DNA from: UBA1141 sp963665155
GTDB lineage: Bacteria; Chloroflexota; Dehalococcoidia; Lucifugimonadales; UBA3495
NCBI GenBank assembly: GCA_963665155.2
Contig: CAXXFI010000001.1
Span: 124,001-188,000, forward strand
Reading direction: 5' to 3'
DNA: 64,000 nucleotides
A model generated the notes under the pieces. It saw nothing but the letters and a program-made list of their open reading frames with translations. It had not been told where the DNA came from and made no database searches. The position numbers and the translations under genes are program-made. Shown here in pieces: positions 17,696 through 26,858 of the stretch (the first letter of the stretch is position 1; every line of letters begins with the position of its first letter).

Positions 17696-18940
17696 CTAGG
17701 TTGGCTCGGTGAAAGACGGCTCGGGATAGAAAGGCGGCTCCAGTGGTTCTCCCACGGAATGCCGGTCCAAGGGCAACGACACGACAGCGCTGCCCGGCAT
17801 GATATTTTCGTTACGCTGGTTGACCGCCCACAACTCGCACTGGACCAAGTGAAAGCCGTTTTCCACCCATTTGCGCTGCACTCTGCCGCCCAAACGGGTC
17901 ACGTCACCCACTATGTTGGGACGACGGAGGTGGGCTGACAATCGAACCAAGAACGCATCATCACCCATCCAGTCGGTAATGTACCGGCACAGCCAAGACA
18001 CCCGCTGGGGACCCATGTCGTAAACGCCGGGCATTCCCACTTCATGGGCCATGAAGCTCTCCCAGTGGCCCCGGTGGGGATGGTCCTGTGCGCCGGTTTC
18101 CGGGTCCACGTAGGTGTCGGCGGGATGGCGGCGGCGGTTTAGTATTTGGTAGATATGGGCGCCATTGTGGGCCACTCCTTCCCCGGTCACCGCCCCCGAG
18201 TCTGTGTAGCTGCCGCAGAGGCCAATCTCCACCACCCGAAGCGGTCCATAGGTAGCCTGGGGCATCTCCTCATCCTCGACAACGTCGGCCCAATAGCGCG
18301 GCTCCCCGCCTCGGGGTTTCTCGGCCAACATCTCTTTTTCCAATGCCGCCAACTCTTCAAGAGTCCATTTTCGCGGCTCCACGCTGTAGCTCATGCCGCC
18401 GGGAGCCTGACGCCGGGGAGTCCGCATATGGTAGACCTGGGAGCGGGCCACCGGAGAGCCGTCTTGACCTGTGCAGTTAAGCTGGCCAATCTGCAGGATC
18501 ATCCGAGGCACGGTCCTGCCCTTTTTTTCTTGGGCGTCCACCAGCTTGCCGGTCTGAGTTACCACATCACCGGGCCGCATCACCCGGAAAAACTCCCACT
18601 CTATTCCAGCGTATATCCATTGGATGCCGCGCAGGCCGGGAGCGATTATCGCCTGGCCCACCATGGCCGGAGGTGCGATTATCCCGCCCCAACGGGTCTC
18701 TGCCGCATGTTTGGGGTCCAGAAAAATCGGGTTCTCGCTGCCCATGTAGTTACAATAGTCGCGAATATTGTCCTGGGTAATTTCAACAATCGCCCGGGCG
18801 CCACGGTAATCGATGCCTATCAGACGTCGAGCGTCGGCTAGGCTTTCCTCGTCAAGGCCGGGCACCTGGGTCGCCACATCGTAGGCTTGGTCTTTAAATG
18901 CGACAATGTTTTCAGGACTGGGTTCGGCAGTTTCGGGCAT
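17696..18940 (-). CDS. MaoC/FAS1-like double hotdog dehydratase (paralogue)
   Basis: A 414-residue paralogue of the protein at 16455. Matching landmarks are VEITQDNIRDYCNYMGSENP with IIAPPAMVGQAI in the first hotdog domain, GIEWEFFRVMRPGDVVTQTG, and the second-domain opening RGGEPRYWADVVEDEEMP. A GTG start at 18949 is possible, but the ATG at 18940 is better placed behind GGTGG. Between the two genes (17583-17695) lies a CGCAGAGA-type repeat and nothing coding. Gene pairs of this type in Chloroflexota often occur with aromatic or long-chain acyl-CoA pathways; no such genes are adjacent here. Confidence 0.8.
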   Translation of the reverse strand: MPETAEPSPENIVAFKDQAYDVATQVPGLDEESLADARRLIGIDYRGARAIVEITQDNIRDYCNYMGSENPIFLDPKHAAETRWGGIIAPPAMVGQAIIAPGLRGIQWIYAGIEWEFFRVMRPGDVVTQTGKLVDAQEKKGRTVPRMILQIGQLNCTGQDGSPVARSQVYHMRTPRRQAPGGMSYSVEPRKWTLEELAALEKEMLAEKPRGGEPRYWADVVEDEEMPQATYGPLRVVEIGLCGSYTDSGAVTGEGVAHNGAHIYQILNRRRHPADTYVDPETGAQDHPHRGHWESFMAHEVGMPGVYDMGPQRVSWLCRYITDWMGDDAFLVRLSAHLRRPNIVGDVTRLGGRVQRKWVENGFHLVQCELWAVNQRNENIMPGSAVVSLPLDRHSVGEPLEPPFYPEPSFTEPT

Positions 18941-19357
18941 TATGTCCACCGTTGTTAAGATATCCGAGTTTAGATGTCCAGGTTGAGTTCACGCAGAGTT
19001 CGCGCAGAGTTCGCGTTGATTTACTGCGCCGATTTACGCCCTCGTTTTACGGGCAATGATCCAGAAGAAATTACTGCTACATCCACCATAGATTTATAGT
19101 CAGAATTATAGTTGAAGTCCTCTTGGTGCATTGACCGGCCATCGTGGCGTCGCTCCGAGGCTTTGGTTTCGATTTTAAGCATTTATCCAGGCTCGCAGGC
19201 GCACAATTATAGCAGATATATTCCGGATGCCCTGGCATTAGCGTAGCCTTTGATCTTGTGCTCGTTTCTCGACAATTAAGCGCGCACCCGATGTAATCAT
19301 GAGCGTCGGAACAGAAACGATTGCAGTCTGAAGAGGTTGCCCTTTATTTCTTTTCCC
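18941..19357. other. Non-coding gap with short direct repeats
   Basis: Contains two adjacent copies of CGCAGAGTTCGCG near 18985-19015, related to the CGCAGAGA repeat at 17610. No gene or RNA was recognised. The right end includes the TTCTTTTCCC target duplication of the IS1182-type element. Confidence 0.5.
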
Positions 19358-21116
19358 CCAGGCAATCGCGTCTAATTATTAGTATTTGGAGTAAGTTGTA
19401 CTTTGAACATGGCGTCTGGTCCGTCTTTCCGGCGAGAGAGTTTGTGAATAAATCCCCCAATCTAACGGTGTGATAGGTAAAATAAGGAATCCGGGAATGC
19501 TGAGGAGTGTGGTGGAGCAAACAAGATTGTTTTCTGATCTGCCCGTAAAGTTGGAAGAGAAGCCGGTAGGGGAGACGCGGCCTCAAGATGCGCGGGTGGT
19601 GCACCCAGTGCGCAACCAAATTCAATTCCTGATGCAAGACCTGGATGCTGCGTTGGCTGAAGATCACCAGGCGCGGGCAATCTGGGACTTCCTGGACCGG
19701 TTGGACCTGTCGGCCTTCTATGCTTCCATCCAAGCGGTTGCCAAGCGGTTGAGGGTGGGCCGGCCAGCAAGTGACCCCCAAGTGCTGCTGGCGGTCTGGG
19801 TATACGCTACCGTGGAGGGGGTGGGCAGCGCCCGGAAGCTGGACCGGCTGTGCCGGGAGCACGATGCCTATCGTTGGCTGCGCGGGGGCGTGCCGGTGGA
19901 CTACCACCTGTTGTCGGACTTTCGCAGGGAGCACCAAGAAGCCCTGAACGAACTGCTGACCCAGATCGTGGCCACCCTGATGGCCGAGAAACTGGTGACC
20001 CTGAAGGAGGTGGCGCAGGACGGCGTGCGGATCCGCGCCAGTGCCGGGAGTGGGTCCTTTCGTGGGAAAGCCCGGCTGGAAAAGTGCCTGGAGGCGGCTC
20101 AGGCGCAGGTAGAAAGGTTGGCCCAAGAGCGAGATCACCCAGACCCGGGGGTCAGCCGACGGGAGCGGGCCGCCCGGGAACGAGCGGCCCAGGAGCGAGC
20201 GGAGCGGGTGGAAGAGGCCCTGCGACAGTTGCCCGAAGTGCAAGCGGTCAAGGAACGTCAGAAACGCCATGCGGGGAAGAAACGAGCAGCGAAGGTGACC
20301 GAGGCGCGGGTGTCTACCACTGACCCTGATGTCCGGGTGATGAAGATGCCAGGCGGTGACTTTCGGCCCGCCTACAACCTGCAATTTGCTACCGACGTGG
20401 ACAGCCAGGTCATCGTGGGGGTAGGGGTGGTCAATCGAGGCAACGATCAGGGGGAGGGATTGGTGATGGAGGAGCAGGTGGCCCAGCGGACGGGGCGGCA
20501 CCCTGAGGCTTGTCTGCTGGACGGGGGATTTGTAGACCTGAAGGATATCGAGGCGTTGGAGGGACGTGGGGTGCGGGTATACGCGCCACCCAAGAAAGGG
20601 AAGGGAGGTCAGAAGGCGACCCCGAAGCCAGGCACCGAGCCGGGGGTGACCGCCTGGCGGGAGCGCATGGAGACCGAAGAGGGTCAGGCCATCTATCGAC
20701 ACCGGGCGTCTACTGCGGAATGTGTCAATGCTCAGACCCGAGTGAAGTATGGAGTGCAACGCTTCACCGTGCGTGGTGTGGCCAAGGTCACCGGCATTGC
20801 CCTGCTCTTGGCTATTACCCACAACCTGTTGCGTTGGGCCGCCCTCACTGGTTGAAGCTGTCTGAATACCGCACCTCCCGTCACGGGCCAGCGTAGCAAT
20901 ACGCCAACCCTCCAATGAAACCATCCAATGAAACCCCCATCCAATAGCCCTGGAAGCTGCACCGGACGGACATCTGTGAAGTTAATTCCCGCCACCAAAA
21001 CCTCCAGTGATGAAAAGTTCACAAACTCGCAGGCCGGAAAGACGAATAGGACCATGCGAGCCGAATTCGTCAACTCGGCCGGTATCTGGTCCTGCATCTA
21101 AGACGCGATTGCCCTG
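19358..21116 (+). mobile_element. IS1182-type insertion sequence with 10-bp target duplication
   Basis: The ends are imperfect inverted repeats: CCAGGCAATCGCGTCT on the left and, read inward from the right, CAGGGCAATCGCGTCT. Subterminal copies of GTCTTTCCGGC and GAGTTTGTGAA are also inverted at both ends (near 19423 and 21030). TTCTTTTCCC flanks the element directly on both sides (19348-19357 and 21117-21126), so the insertion is readable as a target duplication. It inserted about 40 bp upstream of the promoter of the tRNA cluster. A 114-bp MITE made from the ends of this element occurs at 54684. Confidence 0.85.
19470..20855 (+). CDS. IS1182 family transposase
   Basis: A 461-residue transposase that appears intact. 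The N-terminal DUF772-like domain (RLRVGRPASDPQVLLAVWVY, about residues 90-110) is followed by a highly charged Arg/Glu coiled region (residues about 190-270) and a DDE catalytic domain: the VAQDGVRIRAS strand holds the first Asp, PAYNLQFATD lies in the core, and the C-terminal YRHRASTAECVNAQTR block holds the Glu. The GTG at 19470 is the longest start; ATG at 19497 is an alternative. The element also has good ends, so it may still be active. Confidence 0.85.
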   Translation: MIGKIRNPGMLRSVVEQTRLFSDLPVKLEEKPVGETRPQDARVVHPVRNQIQFLMQDLDAALAEDHQARAIWDFLDRLDLSAFYASIQAVAKRLRVGRPASDPQVLLAVWVYATVEGVGSARKLDRLCREHDAYRWLRGGVPVDYHLLSDFRREHQEALNELLTQIVATLMAEKLVTLKEVAQDGVRIRASAGSGSFRGKARLEKCLEAAQAQVERLAQERDHPDPGVSRRERAARERAAQERAERVEEALRQLPEVQAVKERQKRHAGKKRAAKVTEARVSTTDPDVRVMKMPGGDFRPAYNLQFATDVDSQVIVGVGVVNRGNDQGEGLVMEEQVAQRTGRHPEACLLDGGFVDLKDIEALEGRGVRVYAPPKKGKGGQKATPKPGTEPGVTAWRERMETEEGQAIYRHRASTAECVNAQTRVKYGVQRFTVRGVAKVTGIALLLAITHNLLRWAALTG

Positions 21117-21157
21117 TTCTTTTCCCTGATGGACGTTCCTCCAGGCTCATGACGTGA

Positions 21158-21163
21158 TATAAT
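21158..21163 (+). promoter_or_regulatory. -10 box of the tRNA cluster
   Basis: A perfect TATAAT lies 17 bp before the mature 5' end of tRNA-Leu(GAG); a clear -35 box is not visible. The IS1182-type element ends about 40 bp upstream, so the core promoter is intact. Confidence 0.45.
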
Positions 21164-21180
21164 ATGCCTCGCATCGTTAG

Positions 21181-21267
21181 GCCGAGGTGGTGGAATTGGT
21201 AGACACGCGGTCTTGAGGGGGCCGTGGGCTTTCGCCTGTGTGGGTTCAAATCCCGCCCTCGGCACCA
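21181..21267 (+). tRNA. tRNA-Leu (GAG)
   Basis: An 87-nt class II tRNA. The acceptor stem GCCGAGG pairs with CCTCGGC, followed by A and an encoded CCA. The anticodon loop TTGAGGG gives anticodon GAG, the variable arm is long (GTGGGCTTTCGCCTGT), and the T loop is GTTCAAATC. Confidence 0.93.
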
Positions 21268-21289
21268 ACTCGACGATACAGCAAACTGG

Positions 21290-21366
21290 GGCGACGTAGC
21301 CAAGTGGACTAAGGCGGAGGTCTGCAAAACCTCTATTCGGCGGTTCGAATCCGCCCGTCGCCTCCA
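21290..21366 (+). tRNA. tRNA-Cys (GCA)
   Basis: A 77-nt tRNA including encoded CCA. The acceptor stem GGCGACG pairs with CGTCGCC, the anticodon stem-loop GAGGTCTGCAAAACCTC gives GCA, and the T arm is GGCGGTTCGAATCCGCC. The discriminator is U, as expected for Cys. Confidence 0.93.
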
Positions 21367-21511
21367 ACTCCCCAACGCGGTGCCATGCTGGCCTAGAAAA
21401 TAGTCAGCCGGAGTCGGTTTCAAGTGCCCGCCAAACTCCTCTTCGGGCTTGAGATGGTTCCGATCCCACTAAACACCTCTTCAACGGCCACTGTTAGTAC
21501 CAATCTAAATT

Positions 21512-21597
21512 GCCGGGATGGCGGAATGGTAGACGCGGCGGACTTAAAATCCGCTGGCCTCACGGCTGTGTGGGTTCGAGTCCCTCTCCCGGCACCA
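21512..21597 (+). tRNA. tRNA-Leu (TAA), integration target of the 19-kb element
   Basis: An 86-nt class II tRNA with acceptor stem GCCGGGA/TCCCGGC, anticodon loop CTTAAAA (TAA) and encoded CCA. Its 3' part from the anticodon loop onward (21542-21598 with one following base) is repeated exactly at 40799-40855, showing that the element integrated here and left the tRNA intact. Confidence 0.94.
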
Positions 21598-21598
21598 A
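21542..21598 (+). repeat. attL: 57-bp direct repeat in tRNA-Leu
   Basis: This 57-bp stretch, from the anticodon loop through CCA and one more base, is identical to 40799-40855 in the same orientation. It is the left attachment site of the integrated element. Confidence 0.92.
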
Positions 21599-21654
21599 TC
21601 ATTAGGCACGAAAACGGCGCTTGAGCAAAAAACGGAGGCTTTTGATTTTCCCCA

Positions 21655-21673
21655 ATGTCCACGGATTGTCCAC
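21655..21673 (+). repeat. Candidate integrase arm site, left end
   Basis: ATGTCCACGGATTGTCCAC, two near-identical 8-bp boxes with an 11-bp period, lies 56 bp inside the left att. It matches 18 of 19 bases with 40674-40692 near the right att in the same orientation, as expected of arm-type integrase sites. Confidence 0.6.
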
Positions 21674-21857
21674 GAACATTTTCGCTGGCCATATCGTCAG
21701 GCACAAAGAAAAGCCCCCGGCTGCTACACCGAGGGCTTCTTGTTGCTGGTGCTACTTTCCTTCGTTACACCAGGCATTACCTACCTTGTGCGCGTACCAG
21801 GATGAGTCTCCCTTGCTGTATTGCTTGAACGCAACGCCGTGTTCCTGGCAATAGTGA

Positions 21858-22088
21858 TTAATCTGGTGGCTCTACCAGCGCGGTGGGCTGTGCGGCGCTC
21901 TCAGTGCCTTTCCCGGTACACCATAGAGCCTTCAGTTGTTGGCTCAATTCCCCGTAAAGCTGGTGCTGGGCTTGTTGCCAATCATCATTGATGCCAATGG
22001 TGCCCTCTGCGCCTAGCTCTATGGCTTTCCAGCCGTGGCCGGTGTCTTGGGAATACTTGATCGTTGCGGTTACGGTAGTTATTTTCAT
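21858..22088 (-). CDS. Small hypothetical protein of the element (76 aa)
   Basis: A 76-residue protein with no recognised domain, starting MKITTVTATIKYSQDTGHGW and containing WQQAQHQLYGELSQQLKALW, which would form an amphipathic helix after a small beta region. GAGGGAGA lies just before its ATG. It is 54 bp downstream of the ArdC-like gene on the same strand, so they are probably co-transcribed. Similar short proteins accompany ArdC-like genes on mobile elements; the function is unknown. The 21599-21857 stretch otherwise holds only the arm-site repeat. Confidence 0.6.
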   Translation of the reverse strand: MKITTVTATIKYSQDTGHGWKAIELGAEGTIGINDDWQQAQHQLYGELSQQLKALWCTGKGTESAAQPTALVEPPD

Positions 22089-22142
22089 GGATTCTCCCTC
22101 GATATGATGATAGGAGCCAGCCGTTGGACCGGCTCCATATCT

Positions 22143-22970
22143 TTATTCCCCGACGATATAGTCAGCGGCTCTCTGGCCTTGGCTGGCTGCTGTGATCACT
22201 AGCCGGTTATCGGCCCTTAACACCTTGCTCCATCCGTTGATGTAGCTGGCGCTGTTGTCTAGGGTGTTATCTATCCCGGCCAAGGCGCACAGGAAACTTG
22301 CTCCGAACTCGGCGGCTAGTTCCTCTTTGCTGTAGACGGCGCTACCGAAGGGCGCTATGCCTGTTTCCAAGCCGTGGCGGTTCAGACGGGATTCATGGCC
22401 GGTGGAATGGGCTAGTTCGTGGAAGGTGGTTGAGTAGTACTCACTGGCGCTGTGGAATGTGTCCATTACTGGCAGGTGAATGCTGTCATTGCTTGGCCTG
22501 TAGTAGGCTCTATCGCCGCCATCGTGGTCGATGCTAGGCGGGTTGGGCATACCGTCCACAATGGCCGTGGCTGCAGCGATCGGCTCTATTGTTGGGGTAA
22601 CGCCAGTCGGCGTTAGCGTTAACCCTTCGCATTGGTCCACGTTAAAGACGTTGTAGACCTTCAATAGCGGGATAGTCTTCGGTTGGCCGTCTTGGTCGTC
22701 AACCTTTAATGGCTTCCAGAACGTGATCAAGCTACCGTGTTCACCTTTGCGGACATGCCCACCAAGCTGGACGGATTGCTTGTAGGTCAACCAACGTCGG
22801 TCTGGGTATTGGGACATTCCTAGCAAGATTGTGTTGATCCCGTGGTAGGGACGGTTAGTAGTGGCGTTTCTGGGGATTCCGGCGCTCCAAGGCTTATGCC
22901 ATGGTACGGTTCCAGATTCCAAAGCTTCGAGAATTTTATTCGTAACGGCGGCATAGACATAGTTAGACAT
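22143..22970 (-). CDS. ArdC-like antirestriction/zincin-like protein
   Basis: A 275-residue protein with the two-domain layout of plasmid ArdC proteins. The N-terminal part (YAAVTNKILEALESGTVPWHKPW, then NRPYHGINTILL) matches the ssDNA-binding DUF1738/ArdC-N domain. The C-terminal zincin-like domain has an intact metal site, FHELAHSTGHESRLNR (HExxH plus a distal His), and YSKEELAAEFGASFLC, which gives the third ligand region. Known homologues protect incoming ssDNA from restriction during transfer. Its presence suggests entry of the element as DNA exposed to host restriction. A SWIM-domain gene lies upstream on the same strand. Confidence 0.85.
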   Translation of the reverse strand: MSNYVYAAVTNKILEALESGTVPWHKPWSAGIPRNATTNRPYHGINTILLGMSQYPDRRWLTYKQSVQLGGHVRKGEHGSLITFWKPLKVDDQDGQPKTIPLLKVYNVFNVDQCEGLTLTPTGVTPTIEPIAAATAIVDGMPNPPSIDHDGGDRAYYRPSNDSIHLPVMDTFHSASEYYSTTFHELAHSTGHESRLNRHGLETGIAPFGSAVYSKEELAAEFGASFLCALAGIDNTLDNSASYINGWSKVLRADNRLVITAASQGQRAADYIVGE

Positions 22971-23034
22971 TGAATCATCTCCCTAAATTGAATTTGGAAT
23001 AGGTAGGGCCGGGACTGAACCCGGCCCAATAGCT

Positions 23035-23373
23035 CTAGTCGGCTATTTCCTGTTCCAAATGTCGGGAGATGGTACGGATTATGCCGGATGCCTCGGAATA
23101 CTCCGATTCGGCCTCAATTAGCATCATGACTGCCGCAGCGTGCTTGCAAGAGCCACGCCAGTGTCCAGACGGGCAATTGCAAGACACGCCGCCGTCTTGG
23201 GCGATGACTTCGTAAGCCATTGCGGGTTGACTGCTACTAGGGACGGCGTACCGGGATACGAAACTGGGTGACTCGCCGAAGTCTAGTGCCCAGACTCGTA
23301 TACCTTCGCTAAGGGCGCGTAACTTCGCTTTGGCTTGTAGTTCCTCTGGACTCATTGGTGTTGTGGTTGCCAT
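23035..23373 (-). CDS. SWIM zinc-finger protein
   Basis: A 112-residue protein with a SWIM finger at about residues 75-98: CNCPSGHWRGSCKHAAAV, with the CxC and CxH ligands in place. The N-terminus is a charged helix. SWIM fingers bind DNA or proteins. It sits upstream of the ArdC-like gene on the minus strand (64 bp gap), so SWIM, ArdC and the 76-residue gene form one likely operon, divergent from the HTH gene at 23511. The 138-bp divergent region holds a clear promoter for the HTH gene. Confidence 0.75.
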   Translation of the reverse strand: MATTTPMSPEELQAKAKLRALSEGIRVWALDFGESPSFVSRYAVPSSSQPAMAYEVIAQDGGVSCNCPSGHWRGSCKHAAAVMMLIEAESEYSEASGIIRTISRHLEQEIAD

Positions 23374-23475
23374 GATTCCCTCCGGTGTGGTTGTTAATTT
23401 AGGCGTTCCTTACCTGCGACTAATATATACCCATCGTCCACAGTTGTCGATAGGTTATTATGACCCGATATAGAT

Positions 23476-23504
23476 TTGACGTTGTGGACAAACGGCACTA
23501 TAAT
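23476..23504 (+). promoter_or_regulatory. Sigma70 promoter giving a leaderless HTH mRNA
   Basis: TTGACG (23476-23481), a 17-bp spacer and TATAAT (23499-23504) form a near-consensus promoter. The expected start point, 6-7 bp downstream, is the A of the ATG at 23511, so the mRNA would have no leader. The TTGTGGACAA within the spacer is an inverted match to the TGTCCAC arm-site motif. Confidence 0.65.
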
Positions 23505-23510
23505 GAGTGC

Positions 23511-23732
23511 ATGAATGATGTTCAGGAAATATTGGGGATGCTAAGAGCCAAAGGTTGGAGTTTGGCAGCTATTGCGGACGCGCTCGGTGTGCCGCCAAAC
23601 ACCGTCCGAAAATGGAGCGCTGGATTGCGGCATCCAGCCAATGCGCCCATCGTTATTGACGCAATGAGGCGTTTGCTAAACCGGACACGTGTGCCGAAAC
23701 AACGAAGGTATATGAAAAGCCCGCCGGGTTAA
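23511..23732 (+). CDS. Small HTH regulator
   Basis: A 73-residue protein that is mostly one helix-turn-helix: ILGMLRAKGWSLAAIADALGVPPNTVRKWSAGLRHP at residues 7-42, a Xre/MerR-like arrangement with the recognition helix NTVRKW, and a basic C-terminal tail (RTRVPKQRRYMK). The ATG at 23511 is chosen because the promoter places the transcript start on it; an upstream ATG at 23460 would lie before the -10 box. It is divergent from the SWIM-ArdC operon and may repress it. The stop overlaps a GCCCG/CGGGC stem. Confidence 0.7.
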   Translation: MNDVQEILGMLRAKGWSLAAIADALGVPPNTVRKWSAGLRHPANAPIVIDAMRRLLNRTRVPKQRRYMKSPPG

Positions 23733-23970
23733 ACCCAACGGGCCGGAACGCCCTTCCCTAACAACCACGAAAGGGCAAGGCTCGGTAATTCTACCACGGC
23801 TCGAACTGGGCGACCCCCCGGCTAGGCTTAGGAGATTCCAGGGACAGAACAGTGGAGGTCGGGAACATTTTTGTCACTTTTCATCGGGTCGCGGTGAAGC
23901 CAAGTGGGCTACCACTGTGTCCAGTCAATTAGGGGCGGCTTCATTTCACCGGCGGGCCTTTCCTCACCAG
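23733..23970. other. Non-coding gap
   Basis: Between the HTH gene and the end of the beta-helix surface gene. It begins with the second arm of a GCCCGccGGGTT hairpin that could end HTH transcription; there is no T-run. Nothing else is recognised. Confidence 0.45.
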
Positions 23971-26837
23971 CTAACGCTCATATGCACCAATGTCACATGC
24001 TGCACCCTGGGGCCTGGAGATACCTCGCTGGTCTACAGCAGGGCAGGAATCTCCGGCGTCGATCGCTGGGCTGCCGTCCAGCAGAGCGTGCGTGATTGTC
24101 GGGCCACCGTTGTTTTGCAATGACCCCAGGAGTGGGTCGGAGTTCGAAATGTCGCCTATTCTAGAGAAGCCACAGGTGGCGTCGCTGTCCGAGTTATTGC
24201 TAATGGTGCTATTCGTAATAATTGCGGTAGTATCGGTTCGTATCCCTCCAGCAGATGCGTTGCTGTTGTCCGTAATTAGAGTGCCAGTCAATGTCAATGG
24301 TCCGATGCTCCATATACCTCCACCTGAACCGGCAGGCCCCCCCTTTATTTTGAGTAATGGTGCTGTTGGATATGGTCAATGAAGCTCCAGAGTTAACAAA
24401 TATCCCGGCTGCATCAGCCGCCGGACCAGTCTTATGGCCATGGCGTATGGTCATTCCTGACAGGACGGCGTTACCGTCGGCAATGTTGAAAACTCGAAAT
24501 CCCGCCACGCCTGGTGTAGAAGCGGCCTGAATGATCGTGCTGCTGGCCCCGGCTCCGGACAAGGTGAGACTTATGCTTATGGTAAGTTCGGAGCCACTAG
24601 TCAGAGTGTATGTCCCCGCAGGAATATTTACTGTGTCGCCTGATCCTGCCGCTGCAATCGCCTCACGGAGGGAGCAGTCAGACCCACATACCCCATCATT
24701 ATTGTCCCCGGTTTTGGTAACAGTGAAGGGTGAACTCTGAGGCACGTCCGTCTGCGGTGTAGAGGTAGGCACCAGCGTAGGAGTTACAGTGGGAGATGGA
24801 GTTGGGGTAGCGGTAGCTATCGGTGTAGAAGTAGGGGGCGGTGTCGGCGTCGGCGCAGTTGTAGGGGTAGGCGTAGGATTAGGAGTGGTGGATGGCGTTG
24901 GAACTAGTGTTGCAATTGGGGTTGGAGTAGCCGTAGAAACTGGTGTAACAGTGGCCTGAGGTGTGGGTATCGGCAGTGGTGTTGGCGTCGGTACGGCTGT
25001 AGGGATAGGTGTCTCCGTCGGAGTCGGAACAGGGGTTGGCGTCAATGTTGGTTGAAGCACCGCTGTCGGCGCTGAAATTGCAATAGCCGTCGGCAACGGC
25101 GCGGGGACTGCCGTGGGTAGTCGTGTGGAAGTTGGGCGTGGCAGCGGTGTGGGTAGGGGCCTGGAAACACCAAAGTTAACGCGCCCAACGGTACCTCCAA
25201 TGATTATTTCTACCTGCTGGACGCCAAAGGGTGTACTTGTAGGGACGGTGAATGACACAGAAATGTTTCCTAGTGTGTCTGTATTTTCTGACAATAAACC
25301 CGTCGAAACGCCGCCCACGGTAAGACTGTCTATCGACGAAGATGGCGGAAATCCACGCCCGGTCAAAAACCCACGACTGCCTCGGTTTCCGACTTGAGGG
25401 GAGATGGTGATGGGTCCATCCTGGTCAGCCGTTAGCTCCAACGAATACTGACCGATGGTATTCTTGGCTCCACTACTGTGAATAGTGATCGTACCGGATT
25501 CTGGAATTCGCAGACCGATGATACCAGCCCTAACCACTCCTGTTGCTTTAATCTCGCCAGCTAAGCGCCCTAGTATGTCGCCGCTAGCCCCAAATATTTC
25601 GATAAGGGGAATAAATTCGCCGCTTCCAATCCGGTCCATTAAGACCGTAATTCGTTGACCAGCCTCGGCCGAAAATGTCCAGACGTCAGTGTCTTCTGGA
25701 GTATCGATAATACCGAATATTTTTTCCGGCATTCCTATGCCAAAGCCGCCGACATCGGGTAATTCTGTTCGAGTAGGGGCATTCGTGGCGGTTGGAAGCA
25801 GTCCAGCGACCGGAATCGACGTCGTCGTGGGCACTGGAATCGGCGTGGTAGTCAGTGTCGGCGCTGCAGTCGGCGTCTGTGCGGGTGTATGAGTAGGTAT
25901 CGCGGTGGAAACTACGGTCACCGTGGGCACCGATATAGGGGTGCCCGTAGCTATAGTCGTAGCGGTAACTGTAGGCGCTGGTGCCGCTGTCGGTTCCGGC
26001 ACTTTTACGGTCAGCACAAAAATGCTCAAGCTGTCCATTTTGACCGTGGCAGTGAACCGTGCGAGATCAACCTCTGTCTTTAACTGCTCCCAAAAACCTT
26101 CGTGGTAATGTTGGATGACAATGTTTTCCTCTCGGCTGCTTGCCAGCACCACTTCAGCGGAACTAATCCGCACGGTTATGGTTTATGGGCTTGATTAAGG
26201 AGCCATCAATTTCAAGGTCGAAGGAAGTACTGGTTGTAAATTCCGCTGGTAATTCCGGAATTTCTGCCGGCGTCAATGGCCGAAAAATTAGTTGGGCAGG
26301 TGCATCCACTGAACCGGCGTCCACATCGACGGTAACCTCTCCTCCAGGGACTACAAGCCGGGCAGGGTTCTCTGGTGTTAGCTGCGCGATTACCGACGTT
26401 AAGGTGACACTGGCGTCCCCGTCACCTGCAGACGAAGAGAAGACTCCGGCTGCGAAAAGCACCCCAAGAGTAACCCCGATTACCGCTGCGATCCCGATTG
26501 CCAATATCCCATAAAAGGCGCTATAGGGCCGTGGTTCCCTGAGTATTTGCCGAAGCTCAATCGGCCCCGTCTTGTCGATGGTGAACTGTTCTACACCTGG
26601 ACGGCCACGGAAGCCAGCAGGTCGGTAGGAAAGCCTGACCTCGTAGTAGTCTTCGGTGACTTCGGCGCTGGCAACTTCCCACACAAGCTCTCTGTCAGCA
26701 TACCGCCGGTAAACCTCACGGTTGTCGCGGGCGTGCTGGAGCGCTAACACACGAGCTTGGTCCAGGGAGATGTAACCCAGAGTCTCGCCGTCGGGCGTGA
26801 ACTCTAGCTTGTCGTCGTCTTTCCCGTCTTTTGCCAT
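23971..26837 (-). pseudogene. Membrane-anchored CSLREA/beta-helix surface protein, two frameshifts
   Basis: A giant surface protein spread over three frames. Frame 1 (26837-26163): an N-terminal cytosolic module (LGYISLDQARVLALQHARD), a membrane helix near residues 118-140, then a beta-sandwich ending EIDGSLIKPI. Frame 2 (about 26172-24340) continues that sandwich (RISSAEVVLASSREENIV), then a Pro/Thr-rich stalk, a PPC-like domain, an IPT/TIG-like domain, a second long Pro/Thr stalk, and a CSLREA motif (GVCGSDCSLREAIAAA) opening a right-handed beta-helix. Frame 3 (to 23971) completes the helix and ends in a choice-of-anchor-Q-like NSDPLLGSLQNNGGPT domain. A 7-bp duplication (ATAAACC/ATAACC near 26172) and one extra G in a G7 run (24337-24343) break it. 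Confidence 0.75.
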
Positions 26838-26858
26838 GGATTCAAGACTAATCCCCGA

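Noticed and set aside
19344..20924. A 526-codon minus-strand open frame
   Set aside because: It lies exactly opposite the IS1182-type transposase, is His/Pro/Leu-rich and has no motif. It is a shadow of the GC-rich transposase gene.
21621..21854. A 77-codon gene just inside attL
   Set aside because: No ribosome binding site, odd composition (many Cys and Pro) and it overlaps the arm-site repeat; probably chance.
24760..25150. Regular short repeats suggesting a CRISPR array
   Set aside because: They are degenerate codons for a Pro/Thr-rich stalk in an open frame, without uniform spacers. No cas genes are present in the window.
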